NCBI GenBank assembly: GCA_023374025.1
Contig: SIJG01000018.1
Span: 1,085,947 to 1,149,946 of the forward strand
Direction: 5' to 3'
From: Heterodera schachtii
Taxonomy: Eukaryota; Nematoda; Chromadorea; Rhabditida; Heteroderidae
Length of the DNA: 64,000 nucleotides
Part shown: piece by piece, positions 47,380 to 60,900 of the stretch
Numbering within the stretch: position 1 is the first letter of the stretch
Layout: every line of letters begins with the position of its first letter
The notes under the pieces: model-generated
Database searches by the model: none
What the model was told of the DNA's origin: nothing
What the model saw: only the letters and a program-made list of their open reading frames with translations
Position numbers and translations under genes: made by a program

Positions 47380-49077
47380 CTACCTCTCCAACTCCTCCAC
47401 CGTTTGCTGGTGATTGTCTGCTGTCCCACTGTCGTCCGTGTCCTGCTGCTGCTCCTTCTGGGCACAATTTTGCGTGAAAACCACAAAGTTCTCCATGGCC
47501 CTGTTCAATTCGTCCACCGTCTCTCTCAGCCTTAACCATTCAATGCCTTTCCATTTTCTCATTTCCCACTTTTTCACCTGTCCATCCGATTGCGACGGAT
47601 TTCCGTGCCCAGTTGGCCTGAACTGATTCCGATCGCTTTGATCTCTCTGATTGGCATCGCCAGCGCAAGCATTTCCATGTCCGTGTCTTCCGCGTCGGTT
47701 GAGGAGATAAAGCCGGGCTGATTGTGAGACTGTTGCTCTTCTGTTGTTGGCAGTGTTTGGAGTACGTTTCCCTTCTTAATCACTCATTTTCCATTCACTC
47801 CCTTCCTTTTTTGGTTTGTCCACCTTTTCCATTAGCATTTGAAGCCTTTCCAATTGCATTTGCAATTGTCTGTTTTGATCTTCCAGCACAATCCCTCTCT
47901 CTTCCAGCCTTTTTTGGTGTTGTCTCAAATGGTGTGCCTCCGCCAGCACGGCCATTTCCTGCCATTGGTCCGCTTGCGAACGAGGCCCATCAGGAAAAAC
48001 AGCAGAGGCGGCAAAAGCCGTGGAAGAAGCGCCCCCGAGGGAATGTTGACGATGAATAGAGGCGGAGATTTGCCTTTGGATGGGCGGCGGAAGCACAGTT
48101 TGTTGCTGGAGGGGAAAAGCCGACGATGAATTCTGAGGCGGCAAACTGCGCGGCACTGAAAACCCATTTTACATGATCCGATCAGTCGCTGATCAGTTTG
48201 ATCCTCCACCTGATGCCGCCGTCCTTCCCCGCGATTCTTCGCCCATTTCGAGTGACTGATGACCATCCAATGGCATTCTTCATTACAAGCGCAATAATTA
48301 AGAAGATTCAAATGCTTCTTCTTACGCTGTTCCGTTTATGCTTTGTCCCATCATTGGCGTTCGTTGATGGAATAAATTCGGCGTGGATTTCGTCCCGGAA
48401 GGGAATGGCATCCCCGCCGCTTTCAGTGCCATCTTTCGCTCGTCAATTGCCCTTTTCAATTCGCTGTTCCAATGATAATTTTCTTATTTTTTTGGTGCTT
48501 TTCCTTTTTACTCATGTTCGTATTGCAGCTTCTGCAGCATCTGTCCCAGCTCCTCCTTGCTCGCCTGCTCCACCTGCGAAATCAGTTGATTGGGTGACTT
48601 CGCCTCGTGTTGGGGCGCCAAAAAATTGGCTCGTTGACTTTCCGATGCAAATGCCGAGGCATTTGGCATGTTCCTTGGGCCTATTGCGGTTGGCATTTGC
48701 GTACTTTGAGTGCCAAATTGGCCGACTTGCGCTGCCACTTCGTCCCCCTTTCCGTTCTTCACTTTCCCTGAGATGTCATCATTGCCCCCGTGCTTCCCCC
48801 AATTTGCCATTTTCCGACCTTCCGCTTCAGACGGCACAATGGCACTCGGAAAAGCCTCGGCCGCTTCGGTTTGCCGCTTGTCCAATCTCGCGGCGATCAG
48901 CTGCATTCGTTGGTGCATCGCCTCTGTTTCCGCATTCTGTGGCGTTTGGTCGTTGCATTCAAGCGGCGGTCCTTCGTTTATTTGTTCGACCGGCAAATAG
49001 CCAATGCGACTTTTGCCCTGGCGCACTTTGTTTTTGATGATCACTGTGAAGTCGCGCATGTCATCGCCCGCGCTTGT
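47380..49077 (-). other. dys-1: dys-1 C-terminal tail with paired coiled coils
   Basis: Exons 48512-49077, 48327-48463, 48173-48255, 47784-48155, 47578-47740 and 47380-47530. It begins with [13 protein letters not shown] and RIGYLPVEQ, the conserved stretch after the ZZ domain. Coiled coils are [19 protein letters not shown] with [13 protein letters not shown] (exon 47784-48155) and [15 protein letters not shown] (last exon); in dystrophins this region binds dystrobrevin. The stop codon lies at 47380-47382. Confidence 0.88.
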
Positions 49078-52000
49078 CTAAAGGAACGAATGGTTGGCAT
49101 TTGCTCAGTTTGGCCAAATGCCCATTGGCACCGGTGTGCAATATTCCTGCATCGGGTGGGACAATTTGTGACTTTTGGCGGTCCTTTGACTGAAAAAACA
49201 ATTTTGACAAATGTCAAAATTGAAGCAGCGAAGACAGCGGTAGCGAAGGCCAACGATCTGAAGAAGCAAATGGCGATGAACAAATGGAGAAGACGAAAGG
49301 GGGGGGCACCGCCGCTTTCACTCACCGGGAACATTTTGCAAGCGTTGCATTTGGCCTGTGGGGGATAAGCATTTTCCTGATAAGTAACTCTATTAGTCGT
49401 TTTTCACCTGATGTTTGGCAAATTCCGATGAGCCCAATCTGTGCATGACCGGCAGCCACACCAGCGACTGGGGCTCTTTCCGCAGCCAATCCAGAAACTG
49501 CTCCACGTTGATGGTCGGTGGGAACTTGGCATGTTCGAAGCAGGAACGGACGGAAGGCTCAATGTTGGAACCGCCGAAAGCGGCAGCCTCACCGAGGAAT
49601 TTGGGAATCTGAAAAGCGGAAAAAGGAAGATGATGCCAAACTGAACATGCGACGAAGCGCACGTGGATGAGGTCGTAGAAGAGAATGGCCAAGCGTTTGT
49701 GGTCCACGCCTTTGGGCCCGGAGACCAAATGGAACAGATAAGTGTACTTGGACTCGAGACTGGCCTAAACAACTCTCGATCAACTCAAAAATGGCCGACC
49801 AATTCACTAACTGACATGGCACAGAACGACGAGGGCAATTTTAAACGAAAAGACGCGCATTTTGCCGTCCCGGCACCTAAAGGGCGAAAAAGTGAAGAAG
49901 CAAAGGACGGATGCGCAACTGGTCGTAGATGTTCAGCAGCAAATTCAACGCAAGATCAACCGCCAGCGAAACATTTGGCAGCAAAGCGGGCCTTTCCTCG
50001 TGCGCTTTCTCAAAGAGCGGCAAAAGGCATTGGACCATATCCTCCACTTGGATTCGCTGCTCGTCCGTGTAATTGCTCAGCTGTCTCTCATATTGGACAT
50101 TCAAATCAGCCAAGTCGATTAAATCAACTGTCAATAAATGAGCAATTATTTAATGGGATGGATTAATATGACAATTTACAGCAAAGGCGTTTCTGAAGGG
50201 CGCGCAGTTTCATGGCGGTGCGGTAGGCACTGAACTTGACCTGGTTGAAGGCGCACAACTGCTCGAGAATGTCCACCATGGCCGGGTGGTCCCACTGCGT
50301 CTGCTCACTGCTGTGACTGTGCGGGAGAAAAGCGCGTTTCCCCTCATTTGTCAGTTGGACTCACTCGATGTAATAGGGCAATCTGTTCATGGTGGAAATG
50401 GCGCGTTGCCAAGGCGGCTCGACGAGGTCCACGAGGAAGTGCTCGCTGCAAGGGAAGGGATGCGCTTTAGCCGCGCTTGCGCTGCCCGTCCGCGCTCACC
50501 TCGCCGGTCCAAAGTCGCTGAACGCTCTCTCCAGCGCGGCGCCCCGGCAGCCGACATTTCTCTTCAGCCGCTCATAGCGCGCGTTCACCGTCTGCACTTG
50601 CGAGTCCAAGCGGTCGCTGAGCTGAATGCCCGTGGCCTGCAAGTTGCTGGCCCAGTCGTTGACGTCGTCCACACTCGTCCCCGCCTCGTGCACGCGGCCG
50701 CCGCACTTCTTTACATTCCGTCCGCGCACCCTCAAAACAAAACGGAAGTTGAAAAGGGTTTCAGAGTCCATTGACACTTTTAGCTCCTCCAGGCGAAGTT
50801 GTTCCACGGGTTTCAGCGCGTCCAATTGCTCCTCCACCGCACTAATGGCCAACAAAGCCTCGGCCATCGCTCTGTCCAACTCGCCCATTTCTCTGAGAGC
50901 GTTCGCCACCTGTTCCGACCAATGGCCAAGCTGCTCCTTCAGAAAGGCCCATTGGGTCTGCAGTCTGTTGGAATCCGCCATAATTTGCATGCCAATGCGA
51001 CGCTCTTCCCGCTCCGCTTCATCTGAATTTGGCATATGGAAAAAAGCGAAGATGGGCACAAAGCCAACAAAAAATGAACACCGACTTTTTGGAGCGAAAG
51101 GGTCGGAAGAGACATCGGCGAGGAGGGCGGGGGCGTGGAGGACGGACCGAAGGTCGTGTTGCATCAGAAAGGTGTTGGCCAATTGGATGGTGGTCTGAAG
51201 CAATTCCAATCCAATCGTTGGCACTTTTGCTGCCAAAGTGTGCCACTCACCTCCACTTGTCTTTCCCGTGCTTCCATTGTGCGTTCGATGGTACGTACGA
51301 TTTCGTTTTGGCTTTGCACCGCTTCCAAATCACTTCCAATTGGTTTTGACTCGGCAATGCTTTTCAGCTGTTGATCGGTCCACAAAAGGAAGTCGGTCAG
51401 AGATTGTCTGAAAGGTCATCCGCCGCTCTGCTTATTATTGCTATTTTTCTGTGACTTCGTCCCTCTCCGCCAACATTTTCCCGGGCCAATTAATTAATTG
51501 TCCCAAATTGCCCCTATTAGTTAATCCTGCCACATTCCCATTAAAAAGCCTTGCCTCTCCCCAATTAAGCACTCACTATCCCATTAATTACTGTCTTATC
51601 CCCTAATTATACATTATCACCCCCAATTAGCTTTGTTCTCCTCCCTCCGCTCCCTTTTCGACTTACGTTAACCGTTCGCATTCTTCCTGCGCATTTTCCA
51701 ATCTGTCCCGCACACTTTTCGCCTGTTCCAACAGCGACTGCCATTCGTTCTCCACCATTTCCACTTGGCTTTTCATTTGCTCCGTCGTTCTGTTCCCACT
51801 CGGCGGCGGTGTCTCTTCTCCTGCCGATGAGCTCAGTTCGCGTTGCTGCTCCTCCATAAGTTTCCGTCCCATGCGCCGCACCGATTCCATAATCTCGCGG
51901 TGCGCGTCGATTTCCACGCGGGCCTCCTAAATGTGCTTTTTATAATTACTGTTCATCCTATGGGATTTACGGTAATTGCTATAATTACTGTTCATCCTCT

Positions 52001-54868
52001 GGCGTTTACGGTAATTACCGTATCCGCTGGTTTGCATTTCCTTATATTATCGCTTTGGTGCCTTCTTATTGTCATTTGACTATTGCCACCTTTTCCTGAG
52101 CCAACCATTCCCTCCGTCGCGCGGTGTCCTTCAGTCGTTGCGGGTTGTCCGTTTCTTCGTTCAGTTTGCGCATTTCCATGTTCATTTTGTTGAGCCATTG
52201 TTGGAAATGTCCAAGTGCCGTCTGAAAGTCGTGCCGCGATCGTTTGGCTGCCTCCAAAACGGCGCGGCGAATTCGCAATTGGTCGTTGAATTTGGTCCAT
52301 TGGGCGTTCAGTTTGCTGCTTTGATGTGACAAATTGTGACCATTGTCCCTTCGATGGGTGTCCAATTGTCTAAACGATTCGCCAAATTGTCCATTTGTCT
52401 GTCCATTTTCTCACTGATTGGATATTCTGTTCAGCTCCTGCAATTTGCTTTTCCAGCTGTTCAGCTCGTCCACCAGCTGCTCGCACAGTTCGAGTTGTTC
52501 TGTCAATTCGCCGTCTGACAATTCGACGACGCGCAACCCAAAACAAAGGCGATCACTCGCTAAAGAAAGCATTGGCGTGGTTATGGTCAAACTCCAAACC
52601 GACCATCAGCAAGCCAAAGTTCAATTGAGGAGCGCAACTGCTCCCAAATGCGGCACTGCTCCAAAATGTGCTGCAATTCCGTCTTGCGCCGTTTGCAAAT
52701 GGCCAACACGCGCTCCATCTCCGTCGCGCAAAGTTGGGCCCGTTCGATGATCAGCCGATCCTTGGCCCTCTCCAAAACTCGGACAATCTCCATCAGATTG
52801 ATATGAATTTCATCCACGCAATTCTGCAAAATGCGGGACGAACCATGGTGGACAGATCAGTTGCGCACCTGCACTTTGCCTAATGTCTGTCTGATCAGAA
52901 GCTGATCGGACAAGTCCACCGTTGCCGACACGTCCCTCTCCACTTCCTAAACTCAGTCCAACTTCGCTTGTTGTTGACCTGCACAAATCATCCACCTGAA
53001 GCCATGAACGGAGTCGAGTGACCGTGTCCAGCCGCGTCTGCTCGCCCAAACTCATTTTGCGCCGGGGCGGTCGCGCGGAGTGAGCAATCCCAGCGATGTC
53101 CTGCCGTTGCTCCGCTTCGTCCGCCGACATTCGGCTGCCTTCCAATTCGCCCTCACTGCTGAGTGTGCCATATTCGAACTTCGTCGGTCGCAGCTCCTCG
53201 CCGTTTTCCCCGTTCATTTTTGGCACTTTTTGGTGCTGTTTGGTCAGCTTTTGCTTTGTGTTGTCCATCTGTTCGTATAACTGTTCGATCTCTTCCTCAG
53301 TTGCTGAACTGTCCTCTGAAGTGAGCACTCGCAATTCGAGCAGTCTTTCCATGGCACCGGCGACTGATTCGAATGAGCCGATCAGTCCCTCCACACGCTT
53401 AATTAACCGTTCGATCGATAAGCGCTTGATCAGAGATTGACCCCTCCCCCCCCTCCCCGTCTCCTCAACCTCAATGTTCTCTCTCTCCACCGTTCCCTCT
53501 TCCATACAATTCTCAACACCCATCAGCCGACTGCGAATATTTTGGAGAAGGATTCGATTTTCGGTGATTTGAGTGGCCATTCTTTCGATGTTTGTCAGTG
53601 ATGGCCTTTAAATGGTCATTTGGCAAGTCAAAGACAAATAATTATGAAGTAAAAACATTTAGATTAAGCATATAATGCCAATCACTTGTAAATTTTTGCA
53701 TCTTCCACTGCTTGGAGTTGCTTTTTCGCTTCTCCAACCCATTTTTCCATTGCTGCAAATTCACGCCAAAGTTCCTCAGCTGACAATTTCTCTTCCAAAA
53801 GACTTTCCATTCGTTCTCTGAGCTTCATTTTCAACTTAAAATATTACAAAATGAAGAGAAAAATGAGTTTGAAAAGCCAAAAAAGTGACCAGCAGGAAAA
53901 AATGGGGGAATTAATGGCAATTAGCGGAGAGATTAAGGGGGGGGGGGGGGTGGGTAAAGGAGTAAAGGCCGAATAAAAAGGGGGTACTGAATACAATGAA
54001 TGAATGGAGTTGCAGTGGGAGAGGGGGGATGGGGAGGAGGGAAGGGAGGGGGGGGGGAGAAAGCGGGGGCCATGGGGGCAAAAGAGAGAGAAAGAGGGGG
54101 GGGGGGGGGAGGGAAGGGAGGGGGGGGGGGAGAAAGCGGGGGCTATGTGGGGCAAAAGAGAGAGAAAGAGGGGGGGGAGGGAAGGGAGGGGGGGGGGGGG
54201 GGAGAAAGCGGGGGCCATGGGGGCAAAAGAGAGAGAAAGAGGGGGGGGGGGGGGGGGAGGGGAGGGAGGGGGGGGGGAGGGAAGGGAGGGGGGGGGGGAG
54301 AAAGCGGGGGCCATGGGGGCAAAAGAGAGAGAAAGAGGGGGGGGGGGGAAGGGGGGGAAGGGAGGGGGGGGGGGGAGAAAGCGGGGGCCATGGGGGCAAA
54401 AGAGAGAGAAAGAGGGGGGGGGGGGGGGGGACGGAATGCCAATGAATTGGAATCGAAGTTTGTTTATAGCATAAAATATGCGAATAGCGACAGATGTTGC
54501 TGAAGTGTACACATCTGCGCAAAGATTAGAAACGGGTGAAAGGGAAACAAAAGAAAAGGGAGAAAAGTCGAAAGAATGGAAAGGAAAAGCAAAGCAAAGA
54601 GCAAAAGAGAAGCAGCAAATGATCGACAGACAAAAGGAGGGCAAAAAAAAAGAAGCAAACTTTACGGAATTATGCCAATATTAATTGAATAATTCTTTCG
54701 GTTCTTCCAAAGAATGAATTTCCAACTTTCAAAGCATATTTTTGGCATTTTCAAAAAAGTTGAAAGCAAAGCCCACTAAAAATAGCTGTGTGTGTAGCCC
54801 AAGTGTTTTTTCATTAGGAATGAATAAGAAAGAGGCGGTGAGGCAAACCAACGGACCGACCGATACGA

Positions 54869-54905
<37 letters not shown>

Positions 54906-57900
54906 GGGGGGGGGATGTTCTTTTTAGAGGGATAATCGATAGGGTGGGCGGGGGGGGGGGGAGAATGACCCACCTTTTCCAAGGGATTTAAGAAATGGGC
55001 AAAAGGGGGACGGGAGAGAAGGACGGGTGGGGATGGCATGCCGTATGGGTGAGTAACGAGCAATCTTTGGCAAAGGGGTTTTGGCATTTTGGCAAAAGAT
55101 TACTAATTGGAGACCACTCCCCGCCCCCTTTATTTGTGTAAGAATTGCCATCTTCCCATCTGTGACTCATCCCCGCCCGATCATCCAAAGCTGATCCTTC
55201 CTTAGCTTACAACTTCCCCCTCCCCTCCCCTCCCTCAAAACTCACATCGCTCATCCTTTTCCCCAATAGGGCCACACTTCTGCGCACTTCGTGCTTCGAC
55301 TGTTGCTCAACATTGTCCAGTGCTATGAATTTGTCCTTCATTTTGTCCAAATTTCGGAAAGAATTCATTTTGGCATCGACGGATTCGTGCCGTTCGCGGA
55401 CTTTTTCGGTATTTTTCTCCAATTTCGCCATGTTCAAAGCCCCCAATGGTTCATCAAATTCCTACAAATGGCACAGTCGGTTGGGTGTTCGCTTCGGTTT
55501 GTGCCGTTCTTACGATGAGTGCCTCCGTTTCGTCGCACCAGAATTCCAACTCCTCCATCTGTCCGCTTATCCTCGTCTGATCCGCTAATCGTTCTTCCAT
55601 CGCTCGTTTCTTCGCCTTCACCATTTTCGCGCACTCATTAAAGTCGTTCACAAATAATTGAATGCGCTGCTGGTAACGGTCTCTGGCCGACGTTGAGAGT
55701 TGGGAAGAGATTGCGTTCAGTCGGTTTTGGATTTGCTGAAGACGGAATGCCACGGGAGGGACGCGGTTTTCCAGTGCCATTTGCACGGCTTCCAATTCGT
55801 CCAAGTCGGGCGATTCATTCCGAGCGGGAGACTTTGTTTGCTGGAAATTGAAGACAAATGTTGTCGTTTGCTCTTTGCTCACTTCCTTCTCCGGCACTTT
55901 GCCCTTTTTCGGCATTTGTCGCTCCGTTCGGCACTGTTGCGACAGTTCGTCCAACATCTCTTCGCATTGCGAGTACAGTTCCTCCAAAGTGTGTACCGTC
56001 TCCCTGCGCCTGCCCAACTCGGCCTTCCTTTGCGCGAATTGTCCTCGGAGTCCGCTGATTCGGCCCAGCAAATGCTCCGCTTCGCCCACTTCCATGGTCA
56101 TTTGTTTGGCGTTCACCAGCTGTTCTCCCCTGTCCAATTCACTTTCGAAATCCTTTAAATTAACTTTGACTTGGCTTTTGAATTTTTCATTTTTTGCCTC
56201 CAAAATTTCGGCTTTTTCTTCGAATCCTTCGTATGACAACAGTTCCGGCTGCTCCATGAACTCCTCCATGGTGTCCATGTTCACGTAGAACTGGCTCATG
56301 CCCACTTGTTCGTCCAGTTGGGGCTGCAGTTGGTCTTCCGTCGTCGCTTCTCTGTTCCATTGCGTGCCATTCGTCCGTTGCAAAGGTCGACTTGGCATTG
56401 GCACCCTCGTGCTGAATGTGCTCATCAACAGTTCCTCCTCCTCCTCTCCCTCCTTTTGCTGCTCCGTCCCTTTGCCCTTTTCGTCCTCCGTTCCGTACGC
56501 GTCCAATGCCAACAAATTGCCCTCTCCGTCGTTCCTTTTTGCTATCTCCGCCGGTGTTTCTTCGTCTGTCCGTCGTTCGCCTTTTGGGGGGGGGGGGGGG
56601 GGGAGAATTAGTCATAAATCACATGGAATTCTCATCTTCAAAGATAAAATGTAACAACAAATTTTTTTGATAACTGATTCTGAATCATTTTTATTCAGAA
56701 TATTTGGCGACCATTAAAATTTCCCTTTATTTTACGGCGTGTGCCTTCCCTTGGGCTTCCTTCCATCAAAATCCCACCCCTCCTCGTCCCCTGCCCTCCA
56801 GGGTTGCTGCCTGAATCCCGGCCTTTTTTCTCGTCCGAGTCCAAATTCCGACCGAGTTTGGCCATCCCGAACCCGAATCCCAGTATTTTTCTCGTCCTGT
56901 GGCAACCCTGCCGCCGCCCACCCCCTCCCTGCCCCGTTTTGCCGCACTTTCTCCCCTTTCCGCTTCCGCTTTTTGGTCTCGCAGTGCAAAAATCAGCGCG
57001 GAATGAACGCGCGATTCGATTTCATTCAATTGCCGATTCAACTCGTCCAGCACATCGCCACCAATTCGCTGATCACACAGAGACGGCGGCAAATTGGTGC
57101 ACAATTCTTCAGCGGATAATTGAAGAAGTTGGAGTTGGCCATTTGTGTCCATCAATTCTTGTTGGATGGTCTGAAAAACAAAAGGAAAATGGAGAGTAAT
57201 AAAGGCGAGCAAAAAATGGAAAAAAAATGGAAACATATGGCCAAATGATCGGACAACCGATCAAAGATTCAAAGGGAAAGGGCAATTTGATTTTGTAATG
57301 TAAAAAACAAACGGAAAATGACGCGTAAAAAGGGAGGAGAGCAATGAGAAAAACGAATTAATTAAGGAAATTATTAATTATTTATTATATTGGCGGTAGA
57401 GTGAAGCATTGTATCGCCTTTCTCCAACACCTGGGAGTTCTATTGAATTCGAAGTTATCGCCAAGGACAATCAATCGGAGGAAGTGAAAAAGGGGGAAGG
57501 GGAGGGAAAGGAATGATCGGAGAGAGAGAGAGAGACAGAGAGGAGAGAGAGAGAGAGAGGAGAGAGAGAGTGAGAGAGAGAGAGAGAGAGACCGATCAGC
57601 GGAAATGGGAAGGAAGCGAAAGTGATCAGCGGAAAGGGAAGAAGCCAAAAGACACCGATCATTTTGATGATTCATTAAAAGGGACAGTTAAAACAAAAGA
57701 TGAGTGTGAAAAGGATGAGGTGGACGAACGAAACGCAGTGAAAGGAAAATGATTTACAATATTTTGAAGAAGAAAAAAATCTGGGGGGGGGGCAAAAAAA
57801 GGGAGAGAAAAGAGGCAAAAAGAGGGAATGATCGGCGGAGGAATGGACGAGGTCATTCCTTACCATCCATCCCTTCCATGTGCGGATAGAGTTGAAGATT

Positions 57901-60900
57901 AGAAAATGCGAAATCGAATTGGGAAAGTGGTCAATTGGGGTGGGGTCGTAATTAGCCATGGGAATTATTTAATTATGTGTTGCTGCTTGCCTTCGAATTT
58001 TACGCTTATTAGCTGGAATGTGGCGGGACGAGTGCAATGAGTGAAGCTTTTGTGAGTCAATCAGTGACCATTCCCTCCCCGGGTGGCTCTTTTAGCCTTC
58101 ATTGAAACATAAAAGATCGCCCATAGAATTTCTTTTTGTTCAAATGGACGGAAGGAAGCAAAAGCTTAGGCCTGGCTTTAAGCCGGACTCGGCTTAACTT
58201 TGTCCGCTGTGTCCATTGCTTGGCCAGCAAGGAAAAGAAACGGGTGAAATTGTGATACGCATCCCTTCGTCCGGCCAACTTCGGCAGAGGCAAACAATGA
58301 AAAAGAAAAAATAAATAAAGCGATTTAAAAAGGAAGCGGAAGAGGAAAAGAGGGAAGGGGAAAAGGAAGAGGAAAAGAGGGGAAGGAAAAAGAGGATGAG
58401 GAAAAAAGAGAAGGGGAAGGAGGAAGAGGAAAAGAGGGAAATTGAAGGAGAAAGAAGAAAAGGAGAAGAGGGAAGGGGAAAAGGAAGAGGAAAAAAGGGA
58501 AGGGGAAGGAGAAAGAAGAAAAGGAAAAGAGGGAAAAAGAAGCGGACAAAGACAAGAAAGGAGCTATTCGCAAGAACTATACTTAGTAAATGAATTGAAA
58601 ATTCATAAATAAAGATGAAAGCTGAGAAGGGCGGCGGTGAGGGTAATAAAGGGGGGGGGGGGAAGAGATGGAACAGACGCGCACCCTTAAGCAGTAATTA
58701 TTGTGAAGGGGGAAGCCGAAGGGCGGGGGGGGGGGGGAGGGACCAAAGACAGCGAAATTCATTCACTGCCCCAAGGGACGACGGACGACACATTGTCATC
58801 CGAAACATAATAAGCCAAAGAGCATCTGACCAAAGCTATTAGGAAGCGGAATGAGCAGAAAAGGAACAATTGACGACGGACGGGGGAAAAGCGTACAAAG
58901 AAAGCGATGGACAGCCCAAAAAAGGGAATTAAGGGATCAGACCAAATATAAGTGATCAGACCAAATTTAAGGGATGAGACTAATTTGAGGGATTGGACAA
59001 AATCGACAAATAATACGGAAGAGATGGGCGACTGCTTATTGCACTGATCAGAGAAGGACGACTCACAATGATCGGAGTTGGGTCCGCCGTGCCCTTTCCG
59101 CCCATTCTTTCCGCCCGTTTTTCCAACGTTCGCATTCTCTCGCTGACCAATTTCGCCTGTTCGTCCATTTTTGCGAGTTGCTTTTTGATGGAAAATAGGC
59201 GGTTCTCCTGAGCCTCGATTTGCTCGTCAACTTGGTGAACAAGTTCAATCAGTCCGTCCAACTCGGCCAATGCCGCGGACACTTCCAATTCCATTGGGCC
59301 ACTTTCGGCCAATCTTTTGCCCACTGCGATCAACTCGTCAAAACTCAACTTCCGCGTACTCACAAATTGATTCAAACCCTTTGAAGTGGTCAATTTGTCA
59401 TCGACAGATCAGTGAATGATTTGGAAACCGACCGACAATCTCTGCTCCCATTCCTCCACACTGTGCAGAGGGTGCTTCTGGAAGTCCAACTGCTGAGCCG
59501 CTTCTTCGAAGTCCTCGATCATTGTCTGCACTTTTCGGCACAATTCGTCCCCTGCGCCCCGTGTTTCTTCACCCATCTCTTTTTCTCTGCTCCCCCGTGT
59601 TTCTTCACCCATCTCTTTTTCTCTGCTGCCCCGTGTTTCTCGACCCTCCTCTTTTTCTCTGATGCCCTCTTCAGCATTTGCATTGTTTAGTCCCTCTCTC
59701 GTCTCTTCCTGTTGTGCTTCTCCTCCCATTTCCCAGTGTTTTTCCGTCTCCTCTTCTCCACCTTTCTTTATCCATTTGCTTTTCGTACACAGTCTTTGCC
59801 ATCGGAATTCCAATTCTTCCATTTCCGCTGCCAAAAACTTTTTATGACTTTCGCTGCTTCCCATCATTTCCATGGCTTTCTTCTCATAGCATTTCTTCAA
59901 TTGTCGAATTTCGTTCATTTGTCTAAAATGGCTGATTCCTTTCTCGCTTATTAAGTCCCCTAATTAATTAATTACTCTTCCAACACTGCTCCTTCGTCCG
60001 GCCTTCCCTCTTCCGCCATTGCCTCCGCTCTTCCGATGCTTTCTCCGAGTGTCCGTCCCATCTCTCCCATTTCTTTTAAGTCATTTTCCGCCGGTCTTTC
60101 CTAAATTTAAATTTTCCTTTTTTTGTCACTTTCTCTCTTTTACTTCTTCCATTTCATTCCATTGCTCAATTTGCTCTTTTAATTGTTCACATTTCTTTTC
60201 CGTTGCTGCGATTCCTTCGCAAATATTCTTTTGCAATTTTATGGCCAATTGTTTCAGTAATTGCTCCAACTCTCTTAAATTACCATTCATTTCTTAATTT
60301 ATCTTTTTTTATTCTGTTTATCCAACTTCGTTTTTCCGGTCGCTTCAATTGCTGCTTTCACTTGTCGATTCAGTTCACTCAGTGACTTTTTTGTTAGTGG
60401 GTGATTCTGAACTTTTACGTAAAAGTCGGCCTTTTCATTATCAATTATCCCCCCTCTCCCGTCTCTCTCTCTCTTTGGCTTTTTCTCTCGTTTCTCTCTC
60501 AATCAGTCTCTCTTTGGCTTTTTCTCTCGTTTCTCTCTCAATCAGTCTCTCTTTCGCTCTCTCGGTCTTTCTCTACCGCATGATCCAAATCTCTGCTCTG
60601 CTCTTTCTCTCCCTTGCTCTCTCTTTTCCCCATTGTCCCACCTTTCCCTCTTCCTCTCTTTTTCCCACTCTTATCAACCATCTCTCCCTTTCTATTTCTC
60701 CCTCTTCTTTATCCTTATCCCTCTGCTCTGCTCGTTCTCTCCCTTGCTCTCTCTTTTCCCCATTGTCCCACCTTTCCCTCTTCCACTCTGTTCTCCGCTT
60801 CTTTGGCCAATTTTTCCATCACTGCTTTTTCCCGCTCCAACTTCTCCACGAGTTCGGCCGCTCTCTCAAGCCTTTGGACCGTTCTAAGTGCCTTTGGTTC

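Noticed and set aside
48198..49037. 279-codon plus-strand frame
   Set aside because: Antisense shadow of the dys-1 C-terminal exons, which match the dystrophin tail and have consistent splice phases.
53844..54644. Proline-rich minus-strand frame of 266 codons and Gly-rich plus-strand frames
   Set aside because: Produced by G-run minisatellite units within a dys-1 intron.
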